From Cupriavidus pauculus (GTDB taxonomy: Bacteria; Pseudomonadota; Gammaproteobacteria; Burkholderiales; Burkholderiaceae): a DNA stretch of 64,000 bases. Below are positions 37,255 to 44,760 of this stretch, piece after piece (the stretch's first letter is position 1; each line of letters starts with the position of its first letter). Made by a program: the position numbers and the translations under genes. The stretch is from the NCBI RefSeq assembly GCF_022179805.1, contig NZ_BPUO01000003.1:476848-540847 (forward strand), read 5' to 3'. The notes below the pieces were generated by a model. The model had not been told where the DNA came from and searched no databases. It was given only the letters and a program-made list of their open reading frames with translations.

Positions 37255-37593
37255 GGCCCTTTCTGTCCTCCTGCGACATCTAGTCGTACGGCCGTTTGGA
37301 GGGGCGCCATGTGAGCGGCGCCTCTCATCCCATCCCCCGCCGCACGAATGGGGCCGTAAATGGCCGCTATTCGTCGCACCCCCCGACCTCGTCCCGCAGG
37401 AAGATCAGCGAAACGCCGACAGACCGCTGTTGTGCGGTGGTGTGTACTTCAGGTATTTATCCGAGGATGCGCGACAGCCCGTTTTGTCCGGGCCTGTGTA
37501 CCACCGTTAAATCCGGCGTTGAACCTGCCCCAACGTGCCACCACGGCCTGCGTACCGCGTCGCGTCATCCCGTCAACCTGGCAGGAGGAAGCG
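37255..37593. other. 339-bp intergenic region
   Basis: No gene supported. A hairpin GAGGGGCGCC / GGCGCCTCTC (37299-37327, one mismatch) may end the preceding gene. Nothing else is evident. Confidence 0.5.
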
Positions 37594-38013
37594 ATGCAAA
37601 CGAACAAGTCCACGATTGGTCGACAGGTGCGCACCTGGTGCGCGATCGGTGCCGCCGCCGCGGCCCTGGGTATGTCGTTTTCCGCGAGCGCGGACATGAA
37701 GACGTCGACGGCCGGCCCGTTCACCTATGTCTGCGGTGGCGTGGCTGCCGACGAACAGACCGAGATGAACTCCGAGGCCCGCCACTACGACATGGGCCTG
37801 CTGTTCACGCAGGGCGGGCGGGGCGAGTACCTGTCTGACGTCAACGTGAAGCTGATGCGCAACGGGCAACAGGTGGCCGAGTTCACGTCCACCGGTCCAC
37901 GGTGCCTGATCAAGGGGCCGCGCGCGTCGTACCAGGTGGTTGCCACCTTCGAGGGCACAGCCAAGCGCACCACGCTGAGCCCGGGCGAAAAGAATGTCCA
38001 GTTGCGCTGGTAA
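37594..38013 (+). CDS. Exported carboxypeptidase-regulatory-like domain protein
   Basis: A 139-residue periplasmic protein: signal peptide to about residue 33 (FSASA), then a small beta-sandwich-like domain (YLSDVNVKLMRNGQQVAEFTSTGPRCLIKG…YQVVATFEGTAKRTTLSPGE) resembling carboxypeptidase-regulatory-like folds. AGGAGG lies seven bases upstream of ATG 37594. Two Cys could pair. Function unknown; a common Burkholderiales family. Confidence 0.75.
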   Translation: MQTNKSTIGRQVRTWCAIGAAAAALGMSFSASADMKTSTAGPFTYVCGGVAADEQTEMNSEARHYDMGLLFTQGGRGEYLSDVNVKLMRNGQQVAEFTSTGPRCLIKGPRASYQVVATFEGTAKRTTLSPGEKNVQLRW

Positions 38014-38197
38014 GCGGCGCGGCTGATCCACAAGTCAAGCAGTCCTGCGCCGCGCGCAAGTGCGGCCGCCATGCCGGCTACCCCTCCCGCGGGTGCCGGC
38101 ATATTTTTTGGCGTGCGGCTTTCGCACCGGCCCCCTGCACGAGGCGCGCGACGGTGGCACACTTGCCGCACTCATTCATTCCTGGAGTTTCCCGACC

Positions 38198-38914
38198 ATG
38201 AGCCTCACGCCCAACAGCCGCTGGATCCGTATCGACACCGCCAACGGCAGCTTCGACGCCTACCTGAGCCTGCCGCCCGCCGGCAAGAAACCCGGCAATC
38301 CCGGCGTCGTGCTGGTCCAGGAGATCTTTGGCGTCAACGAACACATCCGTAGCGTGGCGGACCAATACGCGGCCGACGGCTATGTGGTGCTGTCCCCGGA
38401 CGTGTTCTGGCGCTCGGCGCCGCACGTGGAGCTGGGGTACGACGGCAAGGACTGGGAAAAGGCCATGGAGCTGCGCAAGGCCGTGAACCTGGAGGACACC
38501 GTGGCGGACATCGCCGCAACCGTGCAGGCACTGCGTCAGGAGATCGGAGAGGGGGGCAAGGTGGCGGCCGTGGGCTACTGCTTTGGCGGCCTGGTGTCGT
38601 ACATGGCGGCGGCGCGTGGCCTGGTAGATGCGGCGGTGCCCTATTACGGTGGCGGCATCCAGAACAACCTGCATGAAGCGGCGGCCATCAACGTGCCGGT
38701 GCAATTCCACTATGGCGCGCTCGACGCGCATATCCCGGCCACCGACGTGGACAAGGTCCGCGAAGCCGTGGCGGGCAAGCGCGGCACCGAGGTCTTTGTC
38801 TACGACCAGGCCGACCACGGCTTCAATTGCTGGGCACGCGGTTCGTACCACCAGCGTTCGGCGGCACTGGCGCATGGACGGGCACTGGCGTTTCTGGCGA
38901 ACGCGTTGTCGTAA
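38198..38914 (+). CDS. Dienelactone hydrolase family protein
   Basis: A 238-residue alpha/beta hydrolase. The nucleophile Cys128 lies in GYCFGG, with Asp in GALDAHIP and His in DHGFN, and Glu42 in VQEIFGV, which gates the Cys in dienelactone hydrolases. The family hydrolyses dienelactone to maleylacetate in chlorocatechol degradation, but many chromosomal members act on other esters. There is no chlorocatechol gene nearby. Monocistronic. Confidence 0.9.
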   Translation: MSLTPNSRWIRIDTANGSFDAYLSLPPAGKKPGNPGVVLVQEIFGVNEHIRSVADQYAADGYVVLSPDVFWRSAPHVELGYDGKDWEKAMELRKAVNLEDTVADIAATVQALRQEIGEGGKVAAVGYCFGGLVSYMAAARGLVDAAVPYYGGGIQNNLHEAAAINVPVQFHYGALDAHIPATDVDKVREAVAGKRGTEVFVYDQADHGFNCWARGSYHQRSAALAHGRALAFLANALS

Positions 38915-38950
38915 GAGACTTGCTTTTGATTTTGCTCCCCTGCCGGTTTG

Positions 38951-39095
38951 CTCCCCTCTCCCACAACGTGGGAGAGGGGTTGGGGGTGAGGGCAACGAGG
39001 CTCTGCTTACCGACGAGTCGCAATTAGAACCGCCAGGCCCACACCCCCCGCCCCTCACCCCCCCGGCGGGCGAGGGGGGGAAACCAGCGCGGTGA
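38951..39095. repeat. Dispersed CCCCTCTCCCAC hairpin, copy 3, with GC-rich tail
   Basis: CCCCTCTCCCAC-AAC-GTGGGAGAGGGG (38953-38979) is the same stem as at 7993 and 11409. It continues into GTTGGGGGTGAGGGC and, at 39050-39085, a second imperfect G/C-rich hairpin. This is the longest form of the element in the window and lies between convergent genes. Confidence 0.65.
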
Positions 39096-39815
39096 TTAAA
39101 AACCCCCCAGCAAAACCAAAAAAAAAGGCACAGCCACCCCATTCTGAATCTTGACGCGGTCACCGATGCGCAGGTTGTACGGGCTGGCCTGCGTCAGCGT
39201 CATGTAGCCGCTCTCGTTGGTGCGCACGCGCACCCGGAAGGCCGGGGGCGTGGTGTTGGTGCGTTTTTCCACCTCGTTGCCAGCCAGCGCGCCGGCCACG
39301 GCGCCGCCGATGGTGGCCACGGTGTTGCCGCGTCCGCCGCCGATCTGGTGGCCCAGCAGGCCGCCCGCCACGCCGCCCAGCACGGCGCCCACGCCGCTGG
39401 CGTTGGACGGTTGTCCGCCTACCTGCTCGATTGACTCGACCCACCCGTATTGCACCGCGTACGGGTCGCTGTAGCCGTTGCCGTAGCTGCCCTGCGCCTG
39501 TTGCGGATAGCCATACTGGTCGTAGCCGGGCTGCTGCGGATAGGTCTGCTGCTGGGGATATTGCTGCTGCGGATAGGACTGTTGCGGATAGGCCGGTGCG
39601 CCGCTGATCTGCGTGCCCGACGTGCCGTAGCCCGCGCCATAGCCGGAACCATAGCCGGCGCCGCCGTAGCCCGCCGTCTGGTAGCCGGTCTGGTACCCCG
39701 TTCCATAGCCGTCGCCGTAGCCGGCGCCATAGGGCACGGCGCAGCCGGCCAGCGTACTGGCGGCCAGGATGGCCAATGCAAGCGTGCGAACGGCCGGGCG
39801 AATCGTGATGGACAT
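39096..39815 (-). CDS. Glycine-zipper lipoprotein (17-kDa surface antigen type)
   Basis: A 239-residue lipoprotein: lipobox STLAGC, a Tyr/Gly repeat (GYGTGYQTGYQ), a Tyr/Pro/Gln repeat (YPQQ units), then a glycine-zipper 2TM domain (GVGAVLGGVAGGLLGHQIGGGRGNTVATIGGAVAGALAG) and a C-terminal SH3-like part (RVRTNESGYMTLTQASPYNLRIGDRVKIQNG). ATG 39815 follows AGGAG. The last residues (VAVPFFLVLLGGF) are encoded across a nine-base homopolymer, so the true C-terminus may differ by frameshift. Confidence 0.85.
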   Translation of the reverse strand: MSITIRPAVRTLALAILAASTLAGCAVPYGAGYGDGYGTGYQTGYQTAGYGGAGYGSGYGAGYGTSGTQISGAPAYPQQSYPQQQYPQQQTYPQQPGYDQYGYPQQAQGSYGNGYSDPYAVQYGWVESIEQVGGQPSNASGVGAVLGGVAGGLLGHQIGGGRGNTVATIGGAVAGALAGNEVEKRTNTTPPAFRVRVRTNESGYMTLTQASPYNLRIGDRVKIQNGVAVPFFLVLLGGF

Positions 39816-39947
39816 GATGGGGGACTCCTGCGTCAAGCGCGCGTGTTGATATGCGCGGCAGTCTAGAGCCGCGCCCTGACCGCAGGTGTCACCGGAGATT
39901 GTGATGGGTAACCGCCTGTAACGACGCTGGCACTACCCCGTCCGAGC

Positions 39948-40415
39948 TCAGGTGCGCTCGGCCTCGTCGTCGTTGAACGCGGTGATGCGCGCCACGCGGA
40001 ACGTGCCGCGCAGCGACTCCAGCTCGGCGCGGTGCAGCGCCGCCAGGCGGTTCAGGCAGCGTTCGCCCTTGGCCAGCAGATGGATCTGCACCACGCGCCG
40101 GTCCTCGGGATTCTGCCGGCGAGCCACCAGCCCCGCCGCCTCGCAGCGATTGACCAGCGCCACCACACCGTGCTGCTTGGCTTGCAGCCGTTCGGCCAGT
40201 TCGCCCACCGATGCCCAGTTCTTGTCCGGACTGCCACGGATATGGAGCATCAGCAGGTACTGCTGCACGGTCACACCCTCGGATTGCGCGGCGTCTTCGG
40301 AAAACCGCAGGAAGCGCCGTAACTGGTACCGGAAATCGGACAGCGCCTCAAAATCCTGTTTGCTGAGCAAGGCGGCATCGTTGGAAGACTTCGCGGCGGC
40401 AGGCTGGCGTGGCAT
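39948..40415 (-). CDS. MarR family transcriptional regulator
   Basis: About 155 residues with the MarR winged helix (VTVQQYLLMLHIRGSP, SVGELAERLQAKQHGVVALVNRCEAAGLVARRQNPEDRRVVQIHLL) including the wing DRR motif. The start is ambiguous: ATG 40415 gives a normal length, while ATG 40460 overlaps a TATAAT sequence that could be its own -10 box. Divergent from the YggT gene. Ligand and target unknown. Confidence 0.82.
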   Translation of the reverse strand: MPRQPAAAKSSNDAALLSKQDFEALSDFRYQLRRFLRFSEDAAQSEGVTVQQYLLMLHIRGSPDKNWASVGELAERLQAKQHGVVALVNRCEAAGLVARRQNPEDRRVVQIHLLAKGERCLNRLAALHRAELESLRGTFRVARITAFNDDEAERT

Positions 40416-40605
40416 AGGGCGGAAGATCGACTGCTCTGACGAGATGGACAAGGCGCCCATTATATGGGGTGCGATGCTCACATCCGGTGCGCTGACGCGC
40501 ATTCCGGTCCCATTTTCCACGCGGTCGGGTCGGCGGGGTATGGCAGAATCTGTGCGGTCGCCGACACCCTGTCGGCATCTCACGTCTTGAAGGGAAATCC
40601 GCCCG

Positions 40606-41157
40606 ATGTTCACGGAAATCATCCTATTTCTGCTCGATACCGTCTTTACGCTCTTCGGCATGGCACTGTTGCTGCGCCTGTGGATGCAACTGACCCGGCT
40701 GCCGACGCGCAACCCGGTGTCGCAGGGGGTGTTCCAGGTCACCGACTGGATCGTGCGCCCGCTGCGCCGCATCATCCCCGGCATCGGCGGCATCGACTGG
40801 GCCACCATCCTGGCGGCCTACCTGACCGCCGTGGCCTTCCTGGTGTGCCGCGCGCTGATCCTCAACGCCGACCCGCTGGCCTTCCTGCCCGCCATTCTGG
40901 CGCTGGCCCTGCTGAGCATGCTCAAGTGGGGCATCAGCATGGTGATGTGGGTGACGCTGCTGATGGCGGTGCTGTCGTGGCTCAACCCGCAATCGCCGCT
41001 GGCCGGCCCGATCTGGCACCTGACCGCGCCGCTGCTACGTCCGATCCAGCGCGTCATGCCACGCCTGGGTGGCTTTGACCTCTCACCGCTGGTGCTCTTC
41101 GTGATTGCCCAGATTTTGCTGATGGTGATCGCCGGCGTCAGCCGTGGTGCGGTGTGA
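40606..41157 (+). CDS. YggT family membrane protein
   Basis: A 183-residue integral membrane protein with two YggT repeats, each with a paired membrane hairpin and an RPLRRIIP / RPIQRVMP motif. The family is linked to osmotic or cell-division-site functions (YlmG in Gram-positives), with no defined activity. An 8-bp hairpin at 41184-41203 follows the stop. Confidence 0.92.
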   Translation: MFTEIILFLLDTVFTLFGMALLLRLWMQLTRLPTRNPVSQGVFQVTDWIVRPLRRIIPGIGGIDWATILAAYLTAVAFLVCRALILNADPLAFLPAILALALLSMLKWGISMVMWVTLLMAVLSWLNPQSPLAGPIWHLTAPLLRPIQRVMPRLGGFDLSPLVLFVIAQILLMVIAGVSRGAV

Positions 41158-41183
41158 GCAACCACTAACCCTGAAATCCTGAC

Positions 41184-41203
41184 CGGTGGCGGGAGCGCCA
41201 CCG
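41184..41203 (+). terminator. Hairpin after yggT-family gene
   Basis: CGGTGGCG-GGAG-CGCCACCG, perfect 8-bp stem with a tetraloop, 27 bp after the stop. No T run. Confidence 0.45.
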
Positions 41204-41223
41204 TATCACAAACACATGCTCTA

Positions 41224-41255
41224 GGGTTAACCCCTAATGTCCAGTTCACTGGACA
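41224..41255 (+). promoter_or_regulatory. Two palindromes upstream of the CopQ-like gene
   Basis: GGGTTAACCC (41224-41233) and TGTCCAGT-TC-ACTGGACA (41238-41255) are perfect inverted repeats about 105 bp before the start codon. They are candidate operators; the regulator is unknown. Confidence 0.45.
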
Positions 41256-41359
41256 GTCTGTCGAGGATTCGCCCTTTTTCGGGTACGTGCCGACGCCTAC
41301 ATTACAGCCACCGCGGGAACCAACCGCGATCTCTGCCAATAAGTAGGAACAGCACAACC

Positions 41360-41632
41360 ATGAAGACCCTCGCCCTCTCCCTGCTCTGCGCCATCGGCCT
41401 GTCGGCTGGCGCCAATGCCGCCCTGGCTTCGCAACCCGTGTCCGACCTGGCTCGCCTGGACGGCAGCATCGGCCGCAAGATCGACCCGTACCTGGACGGC
41501 GCGCGCAGCGTGACCGAAAAGCGTGACGTGTACACCGACGGTGCCCGTGGCGCGCTCGAAAAGCGTGACGTCTACACCGACGGCGCCCGCGGCGTGACCG
41601 AAAAGCGCGACGGCTTCACCGAAGGCGCGTAA
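41360..41632 (+). CDS. Small exported repeat protein, CopQ-like
   Basis: A 90-residue protein with a signal peptide (to ~residue 23, NAALA) and a mature part built of three 14-residue repeats, DGARxxxEKRDVYT. It resembles the small stress-responsive periplasmic proteins of Cupriavidus metallidurans (CopQ, MmmQ, PrsQ type), recalled from family knowledge, not checked. A role in metal or envelope stress is therefore only likely. It is not next to metal-resistance genes. Confidence 0.65.
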   Translation: MKTLALSLLCAIGLSAGANAALASQPVSDLARLDGSIGRKIDPYLDGARSVTEKRDVYTDGARGALEKRDVYTDGARGVTEKRDGFTEGA

Positions 41633-41644
41633 GCATCGTCCCCA

Positions 41645-41669
41645 GGCTTCGCCATCCCCAGGCGAAGCC
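41645..41669 (+). terminator. Hairpin after the CopQ-like gene
   Basis: GGCTTCGCC-ATCCCCA-GGCGAAGCC, perfect 9-bp stem starting 12 bp after the stop. There is no T run. Confidence 0.5.
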
Positions 41670-41720
41670 GGCCCGGCGGGGCGCTCCCCCTGCTCCGCCC
41701 GGCCACCCTCGGCGCGCCAG

Positions 41721-42641
41721 TCAGTTCCCCAGCGCGTCGAGCTCTTCTCCCATCATCGATTCGATCGCTTCCATGAAGGCGCGCACCTTGCGCGGCTGAA
41801 GTCGCCGGTCGGGCAGCAAGGCAAACACCCTCAACGGTGGCAACGGGTAGTCCGGCATCACCCGCACCAGCCTGCCCTGTGCGATTTCCGTTTCGGCGGC
41901 CGTCATCGGCACCCGTGCGATACCCAGCCCGGCAAGCGCGGCCTGCATGCGCAGTTCGGCGTTGTACGTCTGCATGCGCGGCCGGATCGGCACCGGAATG
42001 CGCTGGCCGTTACGTGAGAATTCCCACACCGAGGCGCCGGGCGTGGCCAGCGTGGGCATGTTGGACAGATCCTCGGGCTGCATTTGCGCCGGCAGGCTGG
42101 CCGCCAGGCTGGGCGCCGCCACCAGGCCCCGTTCCACGTGCCAGATGCGGCGCGCGATAGTGCCGGAGTCGGGCAGGTCGGTATCCACGGTGACGAACGC
42201 GATGTCATAGCCCTCGCGGATCGGATCGACCAGCCCTTGGGCGATTTCCACGGTGATGTCGAGTGCCGGGTGCGCCGCCAGCGTCCGGCAGATCACGCCG
42301 CCCAGTTGCTGGGCACCGAACTCGTAAGGCGTGGCAATGCGCAGCATGCCCTGCACGCGCTCTTCGCGCGCCAGCGTTTCCTGGCGGATTTCACGCAGCC
42401 GCGCGAACAGAGGTGCCACATCGCGATAGACCGCGCCGCCGGCGTCGGTCAGCCGCATGCGGCGCGTCGTGCGTTCCAGCAGCTTGGCGCCAATCGCGGT
42501 TTCCAGGCGGATCACGGCCGCCGACACGCGGGACTTCGGACAATCCAGCGCGGCGGCCGCCGCCGTGAACGTGCCCTGCTCCACCACACTGCAAAAAGCC
42601 TCCCAATCATTCCACTGGATTGTCTCGCTCACCGGACCCAT
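41721..42641 (-). CDS. LysR family transcriptional regulator
   Basis: About 306 residues. An N-terminal helix-turn-helix (WEAFCSVVEQGTFTAAAAALDCPKSRVSAAVIRLETAIGAKLLERTTRRMRLT) is followed by a substrate-binding domain. It is of the CrgA/YafC-like group by its TPYEFGAQQLGG segment. The start could be GTG 42656, ATG 42641 or GTG 42632; none has an ideal ribosome-binding site. Divergent from the IclR gene. An inverted repeat lies between them. Target unknown. Confidence 0.88.
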   Translation of the reverse strand: MGPVSETIQWNDWEAFCSVVEQGTFTAAAAALDCPKSRVSAAVIRLETAIGAKLLERTTRRMRLTDAGGAVYRDVAPLFARLREIRQETLAREERVQGMLRIATPYEFGAQQLGGVICRTLAAHPALDITVEIAQGLVDPIREGYDIAFVTVDTDLPDSGTIARRIWHVERGLVAAPSLAASLPAQMQPEDLSNMPTLATPGASVWEFSRNGQRIPVPIRPRMQTYNAELRMQAALAGLGIARVPMTAAETEIAQGRLVRVMPDYPLPPLRVFALLPDRRLQPRKVRAFMEAIESMMGEELDALGN

Positions 42642-42715
42642 TCCCTTGCATGACACTGTTGTCGTGGCCGCCTGTCGTCGGCTTTTGCCGCCACGGGCGG
42701 TCGCACATTATGCGA

Positions 42716-42731
42716 TAGACAGATTCGTCTA
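42716..42731. promoter_or_regulatory. LysR-box-like repeat between lysR and iclR
   Basis: TAGAC-AGATTC-GTCTA, a 5-6-5 inverted repeat about 75 bp upstream of the LysR start. Likely an autoregulatory site. Confidence 0.45.
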
Positions 42732-42869
42732 GTCAGTGCCGCCGATAGTTCCGTGACAGTTCCACGCAGGGTAGCAAGACGCCGTAAAGGTTGCCTCGGG
42801 CTGGCAAAGCAGGCACATTTCCTCTACCCTTTCGGCCTTCCCGAGCCTTCTTCAGACCTTTTCAGATCC

Positions 42870-43691
42870 ATGGCGCATCCTGCCGATTCCGCTACGACCC
42901 GCGCGCCCGTTGCCGGTACGACAGAAAAGCCGAGCGATAGCTACGTGCAGTCTTTCGCGCGCGGCCTGTCCGTCATCCGTGCCTTCGATGCCAACCACCC
43001 GGCCCAGACGCTGACCGAAATCGCCCAGGCCAGCGGCCTCACGCGTGCCGGGGCGCGGCGCATCTTGTTGACGCTGGTGGGATTGGGCTATGTGCAGAAC
43101 GACGGGCGGCTGTTCCGTCTGACGCCGAAGATCCTCGATCTCGGCTTTGCGTACCTGACATCAATGCCGTTCTGGAACCTGGCCGAGCCGGTCATGGAGG
43201 CGCTGTCGCAGTCCGTGCACGAAAGCTGCTCGATCTCCGTGCTCGACGGCGCCGAGATCGTCTACGTGCTGCGCGTGCCGGCCCGCAAGATCATGACGAT
43301 CAACCTGTCGATTGGCAGCCGCCTGCCGGCCTATTGTTCGTCGATGGGGCGCGTGCTGTTGTCGGGGCTCGGCGACGCCGAACTCGACCGTGTGCTGCAA
43401 GCGTCGGATCTGCAGCCGCGCACGCGCCGCACCGTGACCGACATCGCTCAACTCAAATCGCTGATCGCCGAGATCCGCACACGAGGGTGGGCGCAGAACG
43501 ACCAGGAACTGGAGGAAGGGCTGGTATCGCTGGCCGCGCCGATCCGCAACCGCGCCGGGCAGGTGATCGCCGCGCTCAATATCAGCGGCCAGGCCAATCG
43601 CACCAGCGCGCAGGAGATGACCGACCGCTTTCTGCCGCCGCTGCTGGAAGCCGCCGAGAAGATCTCGGCGATGGTGAGCCTGCGAACCTGA
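42870..43691 (+). CDS. IclR family regulator, PcaR/PobR-like
   Basis: A 273-residue regulator. The N-terminal winged helix contains YVQSFARGLSVIRAFDANHPAQTLTEIAQASGLTRAGARRILLTL, the form seen in PcaR/PcaU/PobR proteins. The C-terminal GAF-like domain has RLPAYCSSMGRVLL and the ligand region near QNDQELEEGLVSLAAPI. ATG 42870 gives the family N-terminus. It is a good candidate to act on the pcaIJF operon at 11.5-14 kb, or on the adjacent ferredoxin/permease operon, which converges on it. Confidence 0.88.
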   Translation: MAHPADSATTRAPVAGTTEKPSDSYVQSFARGLSVIRAFDANHPAQTLTEIAQASGLTRAGARRILLTLVGLGYVQNDGRLFRLTPKILDLGFAYLTSMPFWNLAEPVMEALSQSVHESCSISVLDGAEIVYVLRVPARKIMTINLSIGSRLPAYCSSMGRVLLSGLGDAELDRVLQASDLQPRTRRTVTDIAQLKSLIAEIRTRGWAQNDQELEEGLVSLAAPIRNRAGQVIAALNISGQANRTSAQEMTDRFLPPLLEAAEKISAMVSLRT

Positions 43692-43723
43692 CCGGCGGGC
43701 GCCGGCCAGTCAGTCAGCGCCGC

Positions 43724-44095
43724 TCAGCGCGGGCCGGTACGCGGCTCCCACGACACCGCCACGTCGCCCTTGACGAACGTCTGGCAAGCCATGCGATAGC
43801 CAGCCTGCAGGTCGTCGTCATTGAGGTGCTTGCGCTCCTTGGGCTTGACGGCATCGGTATGCTCCAGCCCCCTCTCGATCCGGCACTTGCAGGTGCCGCA
43901 GATGCCGCCGCCGCACTTGAACGGGATACCGCCCTGCTCGCGCAGCGACACGCGTAGCAGATTGCTGTTTTCCGGCGCGGTCACGGTCTTGCCGCTATTG
44001 GTCACGAACGTGATTTCGACGGTGCGCGCCGGCGGCGCGGGGGTTTCGGTGTCTTCGGTCACGGTGGCATCGGCTTCGGTGTCGGCCCGCATCAT
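43724..44095 (-). CDS. [2Fe-2S] ferredoxin
   Basis: A 123-residue plant-type ferredoxin. Cluster ligands are Cys61, Cys66 and Cys69 (CGGGICGTC) and Cys104 (MACQ). A 20-residue acidic N-terminal extension is present. Its ATG overlaps the upstream unknown gene's stop (ATGA). Last of four genes of the minus-strand arm of the catabolic locus. Probably shuttles electrons from the reductase at 50384 to the oxidase-like protein at 47615; this is inferred from context. Confidence 0.88.
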   Translation of the reverse strand: MMRADTEADATVTEDTETPAPPARTVEITFVTNSGKTVTAPENSNLLRVSLREQGGIPFKCGGGICGTCKCRIERGLEHTDAVKPKERKHLNDDDLQAGYRMACQTFVKGDVAVSWEPRTGPR

Positions 44096-44415
44096 TGCTT
44101 CCTAATAGAGAGATCCATGCTGCCAAAGTGCGCCAGCTTGTTCAGCGCGTCATGGGCGGCGTCGAGCGTGTCAAAGCGCTCCAGGAATTTGGTGGGCACG
44201 TGGTTGATCACGGGTGCGGCGTCGGGCGCATCGGGCGCGGAGGTTTCGTCGATCACGCGCACCTTTACAGTCCGTTGGGTGTCGATCAGTTCCGCAATCA
44301 CGAAGATGGCCTTGGGTTGCCCGTAGAACAGGTATTCCCAAGTCTCGCGCGGCTCCACGCCCGGGACGGCCTCGGTGCGGAACTGGCCCGGCTTGCTGGT
44401 CAGGATCACGTACAT
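44092..44415 (-). CDS. Unknown protein between two ferredoxin genes (107 aa)
   Basis: Not recognised. A compact alpha/beta sequence without signal peptide or membrane segment, starting MYVILTSKPGQFRTE and ending LAHFGSMDLSIRKQ. It contains no Cys. It is one bp downstream of one ferredoxin gene and overlaps the next, so it is tightly coupled with electron-transfer genes. It might be a small oxygenase accessory or coupling subunit; this is conjecture. Confidence 0.7.
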   Translation of the reverse strand: MYVILTSKPGQFRTEAVPGVEPRETWEYLFYGQPKAIFVIAELIDTQRTVKVRVIDETSAPDAPDAAPVINHVPTKFLERFDTLDAAHDALNKLAHFGSMDLSIRKQ

Positions 44416-44416
44416 G

Positions 44417-44719
44417 TCAGGCCGCCAGTTCTTCCTGCTCCAGCTCGATGTCGTGCGTGAGCCAGATCTGGCACGCCAGCCGGAATCCCTGGTCCAGGCG
44501 CTCGCCCAGCTGCTTCTTTTCCTTCCAGTTGGGCGGCGGCAGGTGCTCGGCACCGGCCAGCACCTTGCAGGCACATTTCGAGCACTTGCCCATGCCGCAT
44601 TCGTAACGCAGGTTCGGATACGGAAACTGCTTGATGCCGGCGCGCACGACGAGATTGGTTTCAGGCTTGACCTCGTCGACGAACACCTGGCCGTGCTTGT
44701 GGAAGACTACTTTCGGCAT
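44417..44719 (-). CDS. [2Fe-2S] ferredoxin
   Basis: A 100-residue ferredoxin with ligands Cys41, Cys46, Cys49 (CGMGKCSKC) and Cys83 (LACQ), giving the plant-type CxxxxCxxC…C spacing. Starts MPKVVFHKHGQVFVDEVKPETNLV. It lies 41 bp after the permease gene and one bp before the unknown 107-residue protein. Second free ferredoxin in the same operon. Confidence 0.88.
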   Translation of the reverse strand: MPKVVFHKHGQVFVDEVKPETNLVVRAGIKQFPYPNLRYECGMGKCSKCACKVLAGAEHLPPPNWKEKKQLGERLDQGFRLACQIWLTHDIELEQEELAA

Positions 44720-44760
44720 GACAGCGAATTTCCTTTGAAGATTTGATCGGGGCGACGCGC

